From contig NZ_SMME01000866.1 of NCBI RefSeq assembly GCF_009711465.1, positions 32,936 through 68,995 of the forward strand: a stretch of DNA of 36,060 nt, read 5' to 3'. The notes below the pieces were generated by a model. That model was not told the origin of the DNA, searched no databases, and saw nothing but the letters and a program-made list of their open reading frames with translations. Source of the stretch: Parendozoicomonas verongulae. Lineage in GTDB: Bacteria; Pseudomonadota; Gammaproteobacteria; Pseudomonadales; Endozoicomonadaceae. Below are positions 18,320 to 26,234 of this stretch, piece after piece. Within the stretch, counting starts at the first letter, position 1. Each line of letters opens with the position of its first letter. Both the position numbers and the translations under genes were made by a program.

Positions 18320-18380
18320 TTTACGTATTCGGAAAACATAAATTTAATGTAATCCTAAAGATGCAAAAGAAATGAATCTT
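18320..18380 (+). promoter_or_regulatory. hcp promoter with NsrR-like site 2
   Basis: TTTACG (18320-18325, 4/6), a 17-base spacer and TTTAAT (18343-18348, 5/6) form a plausible sigma-70 promoter with a start near 18355. Directly downstream, 18358-18380 is an 11-1-11 repeat with arms AAGATGCAAAA and AAATGAATCTT, close to the NsrR consensus. A repressor there would block the start site. The leader before hcp would be about 93 bases. Confidence 0.65.
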
Positions 18381-18447
18381 TGAGTGTCTGGCTCAAAAGC
18401 ACAGGCGCCGAGCAAAGTCGCTAAAAAGTCCTGATGAGGTTTTATTA

Positions 18448-20103
18448 ATGTTCTGCATTCAGTGTGAACAAACAATTCGAACTCCTGCCGGTAATGGTTG
18501 CTCCTATGCCCAGGGTATGTGTGGCAAAACGTCCGAGACTTCTGACTTACAGGACGTGCTGATCTACATGCTGCAAGGCGTATCCTGGTACGCAGAACGC
18601 GCTCGCGAGTTCGGTGTTGTGAACGCTGATGTTGACGGATTTGTACCTCGTGCGTTCTTCGCGACCCTGACGAACGTGAACTTTGACAACGATCGCATCG
18701 TTGCGCTGATTCGCGAAGCCAACACTGCCCGCGATCTGCTGAAGACGGCTTGCGCAGAAAAAGGCGCTAACCTGCTGGACGCTTCTCCAGCCGCTAACTT
18801 TGAACTGGCCGAAGATATGGCTGGTATGCTGCTGCAGGCTCCTGAAACTCTGCCTAACCGTGGCAAGGAAGAAGTAGGTGAAGACATCGTTGGTCTGCGC
18901 CTGCTGTGCCTGTATGGTCTGAAAGGGGCTGCTGCTTACATGGAGCACGCCCGTGTGCTGCACCAGCAAGACAACGAAATCTACGCAGAATTCCACAAGC
19001 ACATGGCCTGGCTGGCTACTGACCCTGCAGACGTTGGTGCTCTGCTGGAATGCGCAATGGCTATCGGTCAGATGAACTACAAAGTTATGGCCATGCTGGA
19101 TAAGGGCGAAACCGAAGCGTTCGGTCACCCTCAGCCTACTCAGGTGAACGTGAAGCCTGTTAAAGGTAAGTGCATCCTGGTTTCCGGTCACGACCTGATC
19201 GATCTGGAAGAGCTCCTGAAGCAGACTGAAGGCAAGGGCATCAACATTTACACCAACGGTGAAATGCTGCCAGCTCACGGTTATCCAGAGCTGAAGAAGT
19301 ACAAGCACCTGGTTGGTAACTACGGTTCCGCATGGCAGAACCAGCAGCGTGAATTCGCTGACTTCCCTGGCCCCATCGTGATGACGTCTAACTGCATCAT
19401 CGATCCAAACGTGGGTTCCTACGCTGATCGTATCTACACCCGTAACATCGTTGGCTGGCCTGGTGTTCAGCACATTGAAGGTGAAGACTTCTCTGCTGTT
19501 ATCGAAAAAGCTCTGGACATGCCTGGATTTGAATACGAAGAGATTCCTCACAACATCCTGACCGGCTTTGCTCGCAACGCCCTGATGGAAGCTGCTCCTG
19601 CTGTGATCGACGCCGTTAAGGCTGGTGACATCAAGCACTTCTTCCTGATCGGTGGTTGTGATGGTGACAAGGCTGAACGTTCCTACTTCAAGGATTTCGC
19701 ACAGTCTGTCCCTCAGGATTCCGTGATCCTGACTCTGGCTTGTGGCAAGTTCAAGTTCAACAAGCTGGACTTCGGTGACATCAACGGTATCCCACGTCTG
19801 CTTGACGTTGGTCAGTGCAACGATTCTTACTCTGCTATTCAACTGGCCCTGGCTCTGGCTGAAGCCTTTGAATGCGGTGTGAACGATCTGCCTCTGTCCC
19901 TGATTCTGTCCTGGTTCGAGCAGAAGGCCATTGTTGTTCTGCTGACCCTGCTGTCTCTGGGTATCAAAAACATCCACGTTGGTCCTACTGCTCCTGCGTT
20001 CCTGACCGACAACCTGCTGGGTGTTCTGGTTGATAAGTTCGACCTGAAACTGACCTCTACTGTAGAGCAGGACCTGGGCGCTATTCTGGGTACCGCTGCC
20101 TGA
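18448..20103 (+). CDS. hcp: Hybrid-cluster protein Hcp (class II)
   Basis: Hydroxylamine reductase in vitro; in E. coli an NO reductase and S-nitrosylase under anaerobic NO stress. N-terminal cysteines C3, C6, C18 and C25 give C-x2-C-x11-C-x6-C, the class II pattern that binds [2Fe-2S] in E. coli. Hybrid-cluster ligands are visible in [55 protein letters not shown] and [10 protein letters not shown]. The 551-residue length is normal. Codon use is strikingly narrow (mostly CTG, GCT, GGT, AAC, TTC), unlike its neighbours, as in very highly expressed genes; this bias also creates a long spurious reading frame on the opposite strand. Partner reductase Hcr follows. Confidence 0.97.
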   Translation: MFCIQCEQTIRTPAGNGCSYAQGMCGKTSETSDLQDVLIYMLQGVSWYAERAREFGVVNADVDGFVPRAFFATLTNVNFDNDRIVALIREANTARDLLKTACAEKGANLLDASPAANFELAEDMAGMLLQAPETLPNRGKEEVGEDIVGLRLLCLYGLKGAAAYMEHARVLHQQDNEIYAEFHKHMAWLATDPADVGALLECAMAIGQMNYKVMAMLDKGETEAFGHPQPTQVNVKPVKGKCILVSGHDLIDLEELLKQTEGKGINIYTNGEMLPAHGYPELKKYKHLVGNYGSAWQNQQREFADFPGPIVMTSNCIIDPNVGSYADRIYTRNIVGWPGVQHIEGEDFSAVIEKALDMPGFEYEEIPHNILTGFARNALMEAAPAVIDAVKAGDIKHFFLIGGCDGDKAERSYFKDFAQSVPQDSVILTLACGKFKFNKLDFGDINGIPRLLDVGQCNDSYSAIQLALALAEAFECGVNDLPLSLILSWFEQKAIVVLLTLLSLGIKNIHVGPTAPAFLTDNLLGVLVDKFDLKLTSTVEQDLGAILGTAA

Positions 20104-20121
20104 TCCAGGTCGGTGAATAAC

Positions 20122-20185
20122 GCGAGGCTCAGCTGTCTATTTCGAAGGCCATCCATGGCCTTTGAAATAGACAGTTGAGCCTCGC
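20122..20185. terminator. large hairpin between hcp and hcr
   Basis: A 29-bp stem (20122-20150 with 20157-20185) with only two non-Watson-Crick positions, at least one a G-U pair on the + strand, and a six-base loop. It begins 19 bases after the hcp stop. A weak AT-rich stretch follows, without a clean T run. It may be a partial terminator or an mRNA stabiliser that raises hcp output over hcr. Confidence 0.65.
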
Positions 20186-20219
20186 TTAATAATATTTGAG
20201 TTAATTTTGAGTTTCCGTT

Positions 20220-21287
20220 TTGAATTCCGAATCTAACAATGAAGCCCTGAATTGGGCACAGGCTCCTGTGTGGGAAAAAGGTAGTGTTGAACTGATTTGC
20301 CAGCAGGTGATTCGGGAAACTGCGGATATCTCTACCTTTGTGTTTCAAACCGAGCAGAAAACCCGTTTTCAGTTCAAGCCCGGTCAGTTCATTACCCTGA
20401 TTCAGGAGATTGATGGAGAGAAGGTTTACCGTTCTTACTCCATGAGCTCCACGCCTTCCCGTCCTTACACCCTGAACCTGACGATTCAGCGTGTGGAAGG
20501 GGGCAAGATGTCCAACTGGCTGTTTGAAAATCTGAAGCCCGGTTCCCGTATTCAGGCGACCGGCCCGGACGGTGTATTCAACATTGTTGATATTCCGGCC
20601 AAAAAGGTTCTCTTCATCAGTGCCAGCAGTGGTATTACACCCGTGATGTCTATGTCCCGCTGGTTGCTGGATACCTGTGCTGATGCGGATATTCGTTTTC
20701 TGCATTGCGCGGCATCTGAATCCGGTGTGGTTTTCCGCCGTGAGCTGGAACTGCTGGATGCGCAGCATGACAATTTCAATCTCAGCACGGTTCTGGATGA
20801 TCGTGATGGCCTGTTGAATCAGGAAATGCTGCAACAGCTTGTGCCTGATCTGCATTCCCGTGATCTGTTTATCTGTGGTTCTCCCGGTTATATCAACGCT
20901 GTCCGTGAGATGGTGGAAAGCGCTGGTTTTAATATGGACCAGTTCCATCAGGAGTTTTTCAACGCTGATACGATCAAGGAGATTGAAGAGCGTACGGAAG
21001 GGGCAACAGATGCTGAGGTTGCCGAAGGTTTTGAAGTGAAACTGGAAAAAACAGGCGCGGCCGTGACTGTTGACCCCAGTGAGTTGCTGGTGGATGTCCT
21101 GCAGGGGCAGGGGGCTCCTGTTATCGCGGCGTGCCGTGCGGGTGTGTGTGGCGCCTGCAAGGTTCAGATTCTCGATGGTGAAGTGGACAGCTCCAGCCAG
21201 ATGACTTTAACGCCTGAGGAAATCGAGCAAGGCTATGTTCTTTCCTGCAGCTGCCGTGCTAAGTCGGATTTGAGTGTGAATATCTAA
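20220..21287 (+). CDS. hcr: NADH oxidoreductase Hcr
   Basis: Passes electrons from NADH to Hcp. Domains in order: FAD-binding ferredoxin-reductase barrel with RSYSMSSTP (71-79), NAD-binding domain with SASSGITPVMSM and CGSPGYINAVREMV, and a C-terminal plant-type [2Fe-2S] ferredoxin domain with C305, C310, C313 and C343. The start is TTG 20220; there is no in-frame ATG before residue 75, and the N-terminus is otherwise of normal length (355 residues). The TTG and the poor ribosome site suggest modest translation relative to hcp. Confidence 0.93.
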   Translation: MNSESNNEALNWAQAPVWEKGSVELICQQVIRETADISTFVFQTEQKTRFQFKPGQFITLIQEIDGEKVYRSYSMSSTPSRPYTLNLTIQRVEGGKMSNWLFENLKPGSRIQATGPDGVFNIVDIPAKKVLFISASSGITPVMSMSRWLLDTCADADIRFLHCAASESGVVFRRELELLDAQHDNFNLSTVLDDRDGLLNQEMLQQLVPDLHSRDLFICGSPGYINAVREMVESAGFNMDQFHQEFFNADTIKEIEERTEGATDAEVAEGFEVKLEKTGAAVTVDPSELLVDVLQGQGAPVIAACRAGVCGACKVQILDGEVDSSSQMTLTPEEIEQGYVLSCSCRAKSDLSVNI

Positions 21288-21314
21288 GCACTTCTTCTCA
21301 AAAGCACGGCCATG

Positions 21315-21353
21315 ACGGCCTGCCTGACTGTTTTGTCAGGCAGGCCGTTTTTT
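21315..21353 (+). terminator. intrinsic terminator after hcr
   Basis: A perfect 14-bp GC-rich stem (21315-21328 with 21335-21348), six-base loop TGTTTT, and a run of six T at 21348-21353. It is the strongest one-directional terminator in the window and closes the hcp-hcr operon. Confidence 0.95.
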
Positions 21354-21414
21354 ATGGAACCAATTAAAATTCCCAGCCTCCAAAAACGTCAGTCATCGGC
21401 ACGGACTTTTCAAT

Positions 21415-22647
21415 ATGCAGGCATCATGGCAACCTTCTTCACCTGATTGTGGAGCATTGACAAATTCACAGACTGATAAGACACTGAAAACCTCTGTTTT
21501 TGAGGGCCATGATGTTCGTCATTTAAACCGGAGTGAAGTCGTCAGGCTCTATTCCAGTGCATATCCCTCCCAGAGAGAGGTGAATAGTTGTTTGCAGCGT
21601 GTTCTCTCTGAACGTGGGCTGGATGCGGCGATTCATGCTCTCCATGAAACAGTGATTCAAACAGGTCACATTCAGGATGGCTGGCAACGCCATATCACTC
21701 ATCGCACCCATACCGATGAAAACGATCAGGTGGCGTTTTACTCCATGGTGAACCATGGCCGCAGCCACTATTCCCGCACATATAGTCAACCTGCAGCTTA
21801 CTTACCGGAAGGTGCTCTGTGCAAAATCTGCCCCCAGAATGTTGCCGATCCGAATAACAGCGCCAATGTTCATTTGCGTACGTTTGATATGACTTTGAAT
21901 GGGGAAGCCTACTTTATTCAGCCCCCTCCTTATCCTTATGGTGAGTGCCATGTGATGCTGATAGAGCATCAGCATCGGGATATGCATCATGACGAGGGAA
22001 GCGTGAAGGCTAATCTTGAATTTCTTGACGGGGCTCCGGCTTTTACCGTGTGCCAGAACTCGGATATTCATGGCGCTGGAGCGACTATTCCCCAGCATCA
22101 CCATGTGCCGGTTATGCGAAATTTCAGCCCTCCCGTTATGAGTGCTCAGCCTCTGCCTGCCTTTCATCTCACAGCTCAGGGAGTTGAACTGAATATTTTG
22201 GATTATCCCTTTACCACCATCAAGGTGACGACAAAAGATAAGGACACCATGGCGAAGGCTGTGGCCTCACTGATAGGCCATTGGAAACAAGGCGAAAAGG
22301 GCCGAATGCCAAATCGTACAGCCAATTATATTATGCGTAAGGGGGGCGATGAATATTGCGCCTGGGTTTTTATGCGTGATGTCAGCTATCAGCCAACGCA
22401 AGAGTTTCTGACCTTGAAGTCTGAGTACTGTGGCTATATCGATATAGCCGGTTGCCCGCTTTTATCCGACAAAAAGACAGAGGCAGAACAGGCTGTTTTC
22501 CTCGCCAGGTTGGAAGAAAACCCCCAGGTTGCCCAGACCATCCGTGCAGGGCTGAAACAACTCAGCCCTTTGAGTACGGACAGGCCTGATGAAATTCATT
22601 CGTTGCTACAGAGCTGTCTGGCAGATATTCACGCCAGAGCCTTTTGA
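21415..22647 (+). CDS. GalT class II / HIT-superfamily-like protein (DUF4922-type)
   Basis: A 410-residue protein with distant similarity to nucleotidyl transferases of the GalT/HIT fold. The stretch YPYGECHVMLIEHQHRDM (173-190) resembles the class II GalT block with YPY and EH, and QHHHVPV (227-233) sits where class II GalT has its HxH active site. A CKIC pair at 136-139 could bind metal. I infer a phosphorylase or nucleotidyltransferase on a nucleotide-linked substrate, but the substrate is unknown. ATG 21415 has a weak ribosome site. It lies after the hcr terminator, so it is an independent unit. Its 3' end overlaps the convergent DUF4202 gene by 19 bases. Confidence 0.7.
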   Translation: MQASWQPSSPDCGALTNSQTDKTLKTSVFEGHDVRHLNRSEVVRLYSSAYPSQREVNSCLQRVLSERGLDAAIHALHETVIQTGHIQDGWQRHITHRTHTDENDQVAFYSMVNHGRSHYSRTYSQPAAYLPEGALCKICPQNVADPNNSANVHLRTFDMTLNGEAYFIQPPPYPYGECHVMLIEHQHRDMHHDEGSVKANLEFLDGAPAFTVCQNSDIHGAGATIPQHHHVPVMRNFSPPVMSAQPLPAFHLTAQGVELNILDYPFTTIKVTTKDKDTMAKAVASLIGHWKQGEKGRMPNRTANYIMRKGGDEYCAWVFMRDVSYQPTQEFLTLKSEYCGYIDIAGCPLLSDKKTEAEQAVFLARLEENPQVAQTIRAGLKQLSPLSTDRPDEIHSLLQSCLADIHARAF

Positions 22648-23195
22648 ATAACAGCAAGAGCGTCTGCAGGCAGGTCGAGCTTTAAAGCCGCCTGCTGGGC
22701 CTTGTCGGACATTTTGGCCCAGGTTTTCTGCACAATACTGATCACCTTTTCTTCCGGGTGTTTAGCTGCAAACGCTAAAAATCCGGTCTCAATAAAAACA
22801 AGGCAGGCGCAGTCTTCCAGTGCCTGCACTTCCTCATCCCGCTTTATGCCTTGTTTGCGAATGATCTTTTCCGTGCGGTTACAGCTTTCTTCGCTGTAGC
22901 CCTGTTCTTTCATGACGGTGGCCGCTTTGTCGGCGTGGAGTTTTCCCAGTGATGTTCGCCACTTTAAGTAGCCGGTTCTGTCCATAGGAAAGTCTGCGCG
23001 GGGGATTTCCCAGCGGCACAGGTGCTGGCTGCGCACGGCGATAGTGAGTTCTTCTGAAGCGTCAGGGTAAAGAGCTTCCAGCCAGCGGCTGCAGTTCTCT
23101 GCGTAAATCAGCTCTTCGGCTTTTCCATCAACCTGCTTTGGATCTTGAGCATGAAGGATGTCGATGGCATTCAGAGTGCTTTGGAGCAGGGACAT
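22629..23195 (-). CDS. DUF4202 family protein
   Basis: A 188-residue soluble protein that I recognise as DUF4202 from its opening (ATG followed by an AIDILHAQDPKQVDG-type helix), the central RSQHLCRWEIPRADFP block and RTGYLKWRTSLGKLHAD. Conserved histidines and an HD-like arrangement of helices suggest a phosphohydrolase-type fold, but no activity is established to my knowledge. It is the last gene of a minus-strand run (heme-oxygenase-like, Na/Pi cotransporter, DUF4202), 59 bases after its upstream neighbour, and its tail overlaps the GalT-like gene. Confidence 0.8.
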   Translation of the reverse strand: MSLLQSTLNAIDILHAQDPKQVDGKAEELIYAENCSRWLEALYPDASEELTIAVRSQHLCRWEIPRADFPMDRTGYLKWRTSLGKLHADKAATVMKEQGYSEESCNRTEKIIRKQGIKRDEEVQALEDCACLVFIETGFLAFAAKHPEEKVISIVQKTWAKMSDKAQQAALKLDLPADALAVIQKALA

Positions 23196-23254
23196 AGCGA
23201 CGACTCTCAGTGTTGTTATTGCTGTGCCTGTTTTACCCGTTTTTCAGAGGAATG

Positions 23255-25057
23255 TCAGGGCTGATGTTGCCAGAGTGGGGAGCCCATGGCTTTGAAGGCA
23301 GAGGGGTCGAGGCGAAGAATGCTGCTTTCTCCCTGCAGCATCAGAATAACGGCGCCGTCTATCATGCTGTTACAGATATCATGTGCAGTGCCATTGTCGT
23401 TAATCATGGCGGTGGTATGCAGGGCGCTGGTGCGGCCCTCTTCAAGAAGTTTGGACAGGGAATCGCCGGTGAGCAGATCCTGTCGGTAAATATCGGTTTT
23501 CAGCTCACTGATAGCCCGTGCGATATTTTCATCCCCCATGGAAAGGGTGCGGATACGACGTACCGTTGCAATGATCCGGTTTCTTAGCAGCCAGTAATGT
23601 TTACGAACCTGTGGTGTATCGTTGCGAATATGCCGTCTGAGGCTTTTCTGAAGAACTCGCAGATGTTTAATCGCAGACACAAAGTTATCGCAGGCGGTGC
23701 GGATAGCCAGAATGCTGGCTTTCTGTTCGGGGCCCACCATGGGTTCGAGCTGGTCGCAGAAATCGCAAATATCTTCATGGAGACCACGAATCTGCAGTTT
23801 GTAGAGCTTGCCAATACGCCAGTTTGGCCAAGGGGGGACAGATTCTGGCAGTGGATTATCACCTTCCGTGTACAGCATGCCGTTTTCCACATAAAGACCA
23901 AAACCAATCAGAGCGACAGAGCGTCTGTAAAGTCGCCTGGCTTCTGTTTCCAGTGCGATCAGAGCAGCGTCGGGATGCTGCAGGGCGGCAGATGTGAGCA
24001 GTTGGGCGCGTGCAGGCTGTTGGTCGGGGAGTGGAATCTCAAGTTCGTTATGTTCTGTTTTATCCTGAAACAGTCTGGAGAGGGCGTTAGACAGCGCTGT
24101 TAATGCTGGCAGCGTGAGTATGGCGCTCATGATGTTAAACAGGCTGTGAAACAGTGCCAGCTGGAGCATAAGGGAATCGCTGACTCCCAGGGTTGAAGAC
24201 AGGCTCTGCGTCAGGTTTGTCCAGAGGGGGAATGTAACCAGAATCAGCAATCCGGTTATCACCTTCACCAGAGCGTTTGCCAAGGCTAACCTGCGCCCGT
24301 TGCTGTTGGCACTGATAGAGGCCAGAGCGGCAGTCGCTGTTGTGCCGATATTGGTGCCAATACACAAAGCCAGAGACTGTTCAAAGCCAATCAGTCCATT
24401 GGCCATAGCTGCTATCACCAGCACCAGAAGAGCATGGCTGGATTGCATCAGAACCGTCAGTAGCGTGCCGGCCAGCACACCACCCAGCAGGCCGTAATCG
24501 GTGGTTAACAGGGAAAGGTCCCCGGCTTCAGACATCCCGTTTCGAATATAGTGAATCCCCAGAAACAGAAAGCCGATGCCCAGCAATACGTAACCTGTTC
24601 CTTTGGAGCGGCGGTTATTCTGCAGTTGCAGCAGCGTCCCCATCACCAGCAGCGGCATGGCGTAGTGACTGATGGCAACCTTCATACCAAACGCTGCCAT
24701 CAGCCAGGTGCCAGCAGTCGATCCCAGCCCTGCACCGACAACAAGGGCAATGCCCATACTCAGGCTGATAAGCCCGGTACTGACAAAGGAGACGGTGATA
24801 ACAGAGCTGAGGGAGCTGGATTGCAAAACGCTGGTGGAAACCACTCCGGTCAGGTAGCTGCTCCAGCGGTTACGGGTGGTTTTTCTAAGAACCCGAGAGA
24901 GTAAGCCACCGCTGGCCTCCCGGAAGCCCTGTTCCAGACACAACATGCCAAACAGGAACATGGAGATTCCGGCAATTACCGTAAGAATATCCGGATGGAA
25001 CAGAAAGCTGAAAATCAGTAGCAGCGTGATTGTGGTAAAGAAAAGCTTGCGAAACAT
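23255..25057 (-). CDS. Na+/Pi-cotransporter (NptA/YjbB) family protein
   Basis: A 600-residue inner-membrane protein. The N-terminal half (1 to about 330) has two inverted PNaS repeats with QSSS (79-82) and QSSH (205-208) and the nearby GTNIGTT block that line the transport path in sodium-phosphate cotransporters. A cytoplasmic helical C-terminal part (about 345-600) resembles PhoU-type helical bundles by composition. Some family members export phosphate. The second motif is QSSH rather than the more common QSSS/QSSA. Phosphate is the likely substrate but is inferred. It lies downstream of the heme-oxygenase-like gene with an 81-base gap holding a branched hairpin. Confidence 0.85.
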   Translation of the reverse strand: MFRKLFFTTITLLLIFSFLFHPDILTVIAGISMFLFGMLCLEQGFREASGGLLSRVLRKTTRNRWSSYLTGVVSTSVLQSSSLSSVITVSFVSTGLISLSMGIALVVGAGLGSTAGTWLMAAFGMKVAISHYAMPLLVMGTLLQLQNNRRSKGTGYVLLGIGFLFLGIHYIRNGMSEAGDLSLLTTDYGLLGGVLAGTLLTVLMQSSHALLVLVIAAMANGLIGFEQSLALCIGTNIGTTATAALASISANSNGRRLALANALVKVITGLLILVTFPLWTNLTQSLSSTLGVSDSLMLQLALFHSLFNIMSAILTLPALTALSNALSRLFQDKTEHNELEIPLPDQQPARAQLLTSAALQHPDAALIALETEARRLYRRSVALIGFGLYVENGMLYTEGDNPLPESVPPWPNWRIGKLYKLQIRGLHEDICDFCDQLEPMVGPEQKASILAIRTACDNFVSAIKHLRVLQKSLRRHIRNDTPQVRKHYWLLRNRIIATVRRIRTLSMGDENIARAISELKTDIYRQDLLTGDSLSKLLEEGRTSALHTTAMINDNGTAHDICNSMIDGAVILMLQGESSILRLDPSAFKAMGSPLWQHQP

Positions 25058-25074
25058 GAAGGTGAAACCTGATG

Positions 25075-25119
25075 CGCCAATACCCGGCAGTAAAATCCTG
25101 CAACAAAAGGGTATCGGCG
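25075..25119 (-). other. branched hairpin in the leader of the Na/Pi gene
   Basis: An outer 11-bp stem (25075-25085 with 25109-25119, one mismatch) encloses a 4-bp inner stem (25087-25090 with 25098-25101). It lies 18 bases upstream of the Na/Pi start codon and just after the heme-oxygenase-like stop codon. It may control read-through or translation; it matches no riboswitch I know. Confidence 0.45.
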
Positions 25120-25138
25120 GCTCTTCAGGTTTCTGGAG

Positions 25139-26053
25139 TTATTCATCCACCTTAGGAGGGAGCGGGTATAGGCTACTAAATAGCGCCAGATTGAGCCTGT
25201 AGCCCTCAAGCACTTCTGTTTTGAATTCCTCAACGCGGTGTGGGTAGAGTTCATTTACATTATCAATGAGTTTTCGCATGCGGTTCTGGAGCGCTAATCT
25301 TTCTGCTTCGTTCAGGAATGAATAACGTCGGGATAGCCTCTCTGGAATCCCTGCCTGATCCAGCTTTGGGTGAAGAATTGTGCTGGCTGCCAGATCACCC
25401 CCAAACAGTACAAAAATATGGGCCAGAAGCAGTACGTCATCACCCTGAATGCCCTCAACACGTTGAATGTAATTGCTCAGGCTTTCGTTTGAATCCAGTG
25501 TTGTGCGATAGCCATCGTCAAGGAACTCCATGACAACCTCTTGGGATATATCCCGTTTTGCTTCACGTAGGAACTCACTTAATCCGGGAAGGTCTTCATG
25601 ATCTTTGGCGGCTTCAAGAATACTGTAAATTTCAAGAATGGCGTACTGGAAAAAAGCATACTCCTGCTGTGAAATTGCTGCTGTGAAGATGGCGTTCATT
25701 AATGGACTTTTTACAGCTTTTTTGTGGTACTCACTGGCGAAATCTCTGACAGATTGAATGAAAGAGGATACTGGTGTTGCTGCTTGTGTCGGTATGGGGA
25801 CAGGTGGCTCTGTAAAGATGGTTGTATCTTTTGCTATGCGTGAAGTGGAGTCCACGACACCATTAATGCTCGGAAGGAGCGAGGAAGACCTTTTTGAGCC
25901 TAACTGCATCCCATGATCCAGCTTATGAGCCAGATCTGCAGCAACTTTACCCTCTTCGGTGGCAGATGCTGTCTGAATTATCAGGTAAAAACTGGATAGG
26001 ACAAGAGCACGGCGCAGGTGCTTGATTCTTAAAGATCCATTTTCTTTCTTCAT
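25139..26053 (-). CDS. predicted exported heme-oxygenase-like protein
   Basis: 304 residues. Residues 1-31 look like a signal peptide: basic start (RIKHLRR), hydrophobic ALVLSSFYLIIQ, cleavage near TASA. Residues 32-95 are low-complexity. From about 100 on the sequence follows heme oxygenases: ASEYHKKAVKSPLM with H110 at the proximal heme-ligand position, an aromatic-rich helix ending in YSILEAA, then LLLAHIFVLFGGDLAAS (208-224) aligning with the LLVAHAYTRYLGDLSGG distal helix, and VEEFKTEVLEGYRLNLALF aligning with the last helix. D220 matches the catalytic aspartate, but the glycine pair after GDL is replaced by Ala-Ser. Canonical enzymes degrade heme to biliverdin, iron and CO in the cytosol; export would be unusual. 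AGGTGA precedes ATG 26053. Activity is unproven. Confidence 0.65.
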   Translation of the reverse strand: MKKENGSLRIKHLRRALVLSSFYLIIQTASATEEGKVAADLAHKLDHGMQLGSKRSSSLLPSINGVVDSTSRIAKDTTIFTEPPVPIPTQAATPVSSFIQSVRDFASEYHKKAVKSPLMNAIFTAAISQQEYAFFQYAILEIYSILEAAKDHEDLPGLSEFLREAKRDISQEVVMEFLDDGYRTTLDSNESLSNYIQRVEGIQGDDVLLLAHIFVLFGGDLAASTILHPKLDQAGIPERLSRRYSFLNEAERLALQNRMRKLIDNVNELYPHRVEEFKTEVLEGYRLNLALFSSLYPLPPKVDE

Positions 26054-26100
26054 GGTGATTCACCTGGCTGTTGTCTGTCACAGAGCAGCAATTCAGGCGC

Positions 26101-26142
26101 TTAAGAACCCAAGCCATTGTTTTGTATGGTTCAGGTACTTAA
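26101..26142. repeat. short palindromic copy of the interspersed repeat
   Basis: Arms of 17 bases (26101-26117 and 26126-26142) match at 13 positions around an eight-base loop. The right arm, reverse complemented, contains TAAGTACCTGAACCAT, differing at two bases from the outer arm of the element at 1717-1913. It lies 48 bases upstream of the heme-oxygenase-like start codon, where it may carry promoter or regulatory sequence. Confidence 0.65.
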
Positions 26143-26157
26143 AAGATCACTGATCTT
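26143..26157. promoter_or_regulatory. 15-base perfect palindrome upstream of the heme-oxygenase-like gene
   Basis: AAGATCACTGATCTT, seven bases each side of a central C, about 90 bases before the start codon at 26053. It could be a dimer-binding operator. It does not resemble a Fur box, and none was seen nearby. Confidence 0.3.
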
Positions 26158-26234
26158 ACGCCCAGACAGGAAGAAAAGTAGACGAGATCTGTACGATTGG
26201 TAACCGTTTTTTAGCGACTTCGGTCAGTGGGATT

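Noticed and set aside
18547..19977. 476-codon open frame on the minus strand opposite hcp
   Set aside because: It is a shadow of the strong codon bias of hcp; the protein is low-complexity, has no domain and no ribosome site, while hcp is certain.
19839..20948. 369-codon minus-strand frame spanning the hcp end and hcr
   Set aside because: It crosses the hcp-hcr hairpin and runs opposite two certain genes; no family resemblance.
26143..26157. Palindrome considered as a terminator for the symporter gene
   Set aside because: As a hairpin it has only about six AT-rich pairs and a three-base loop; an operator is more plausible.
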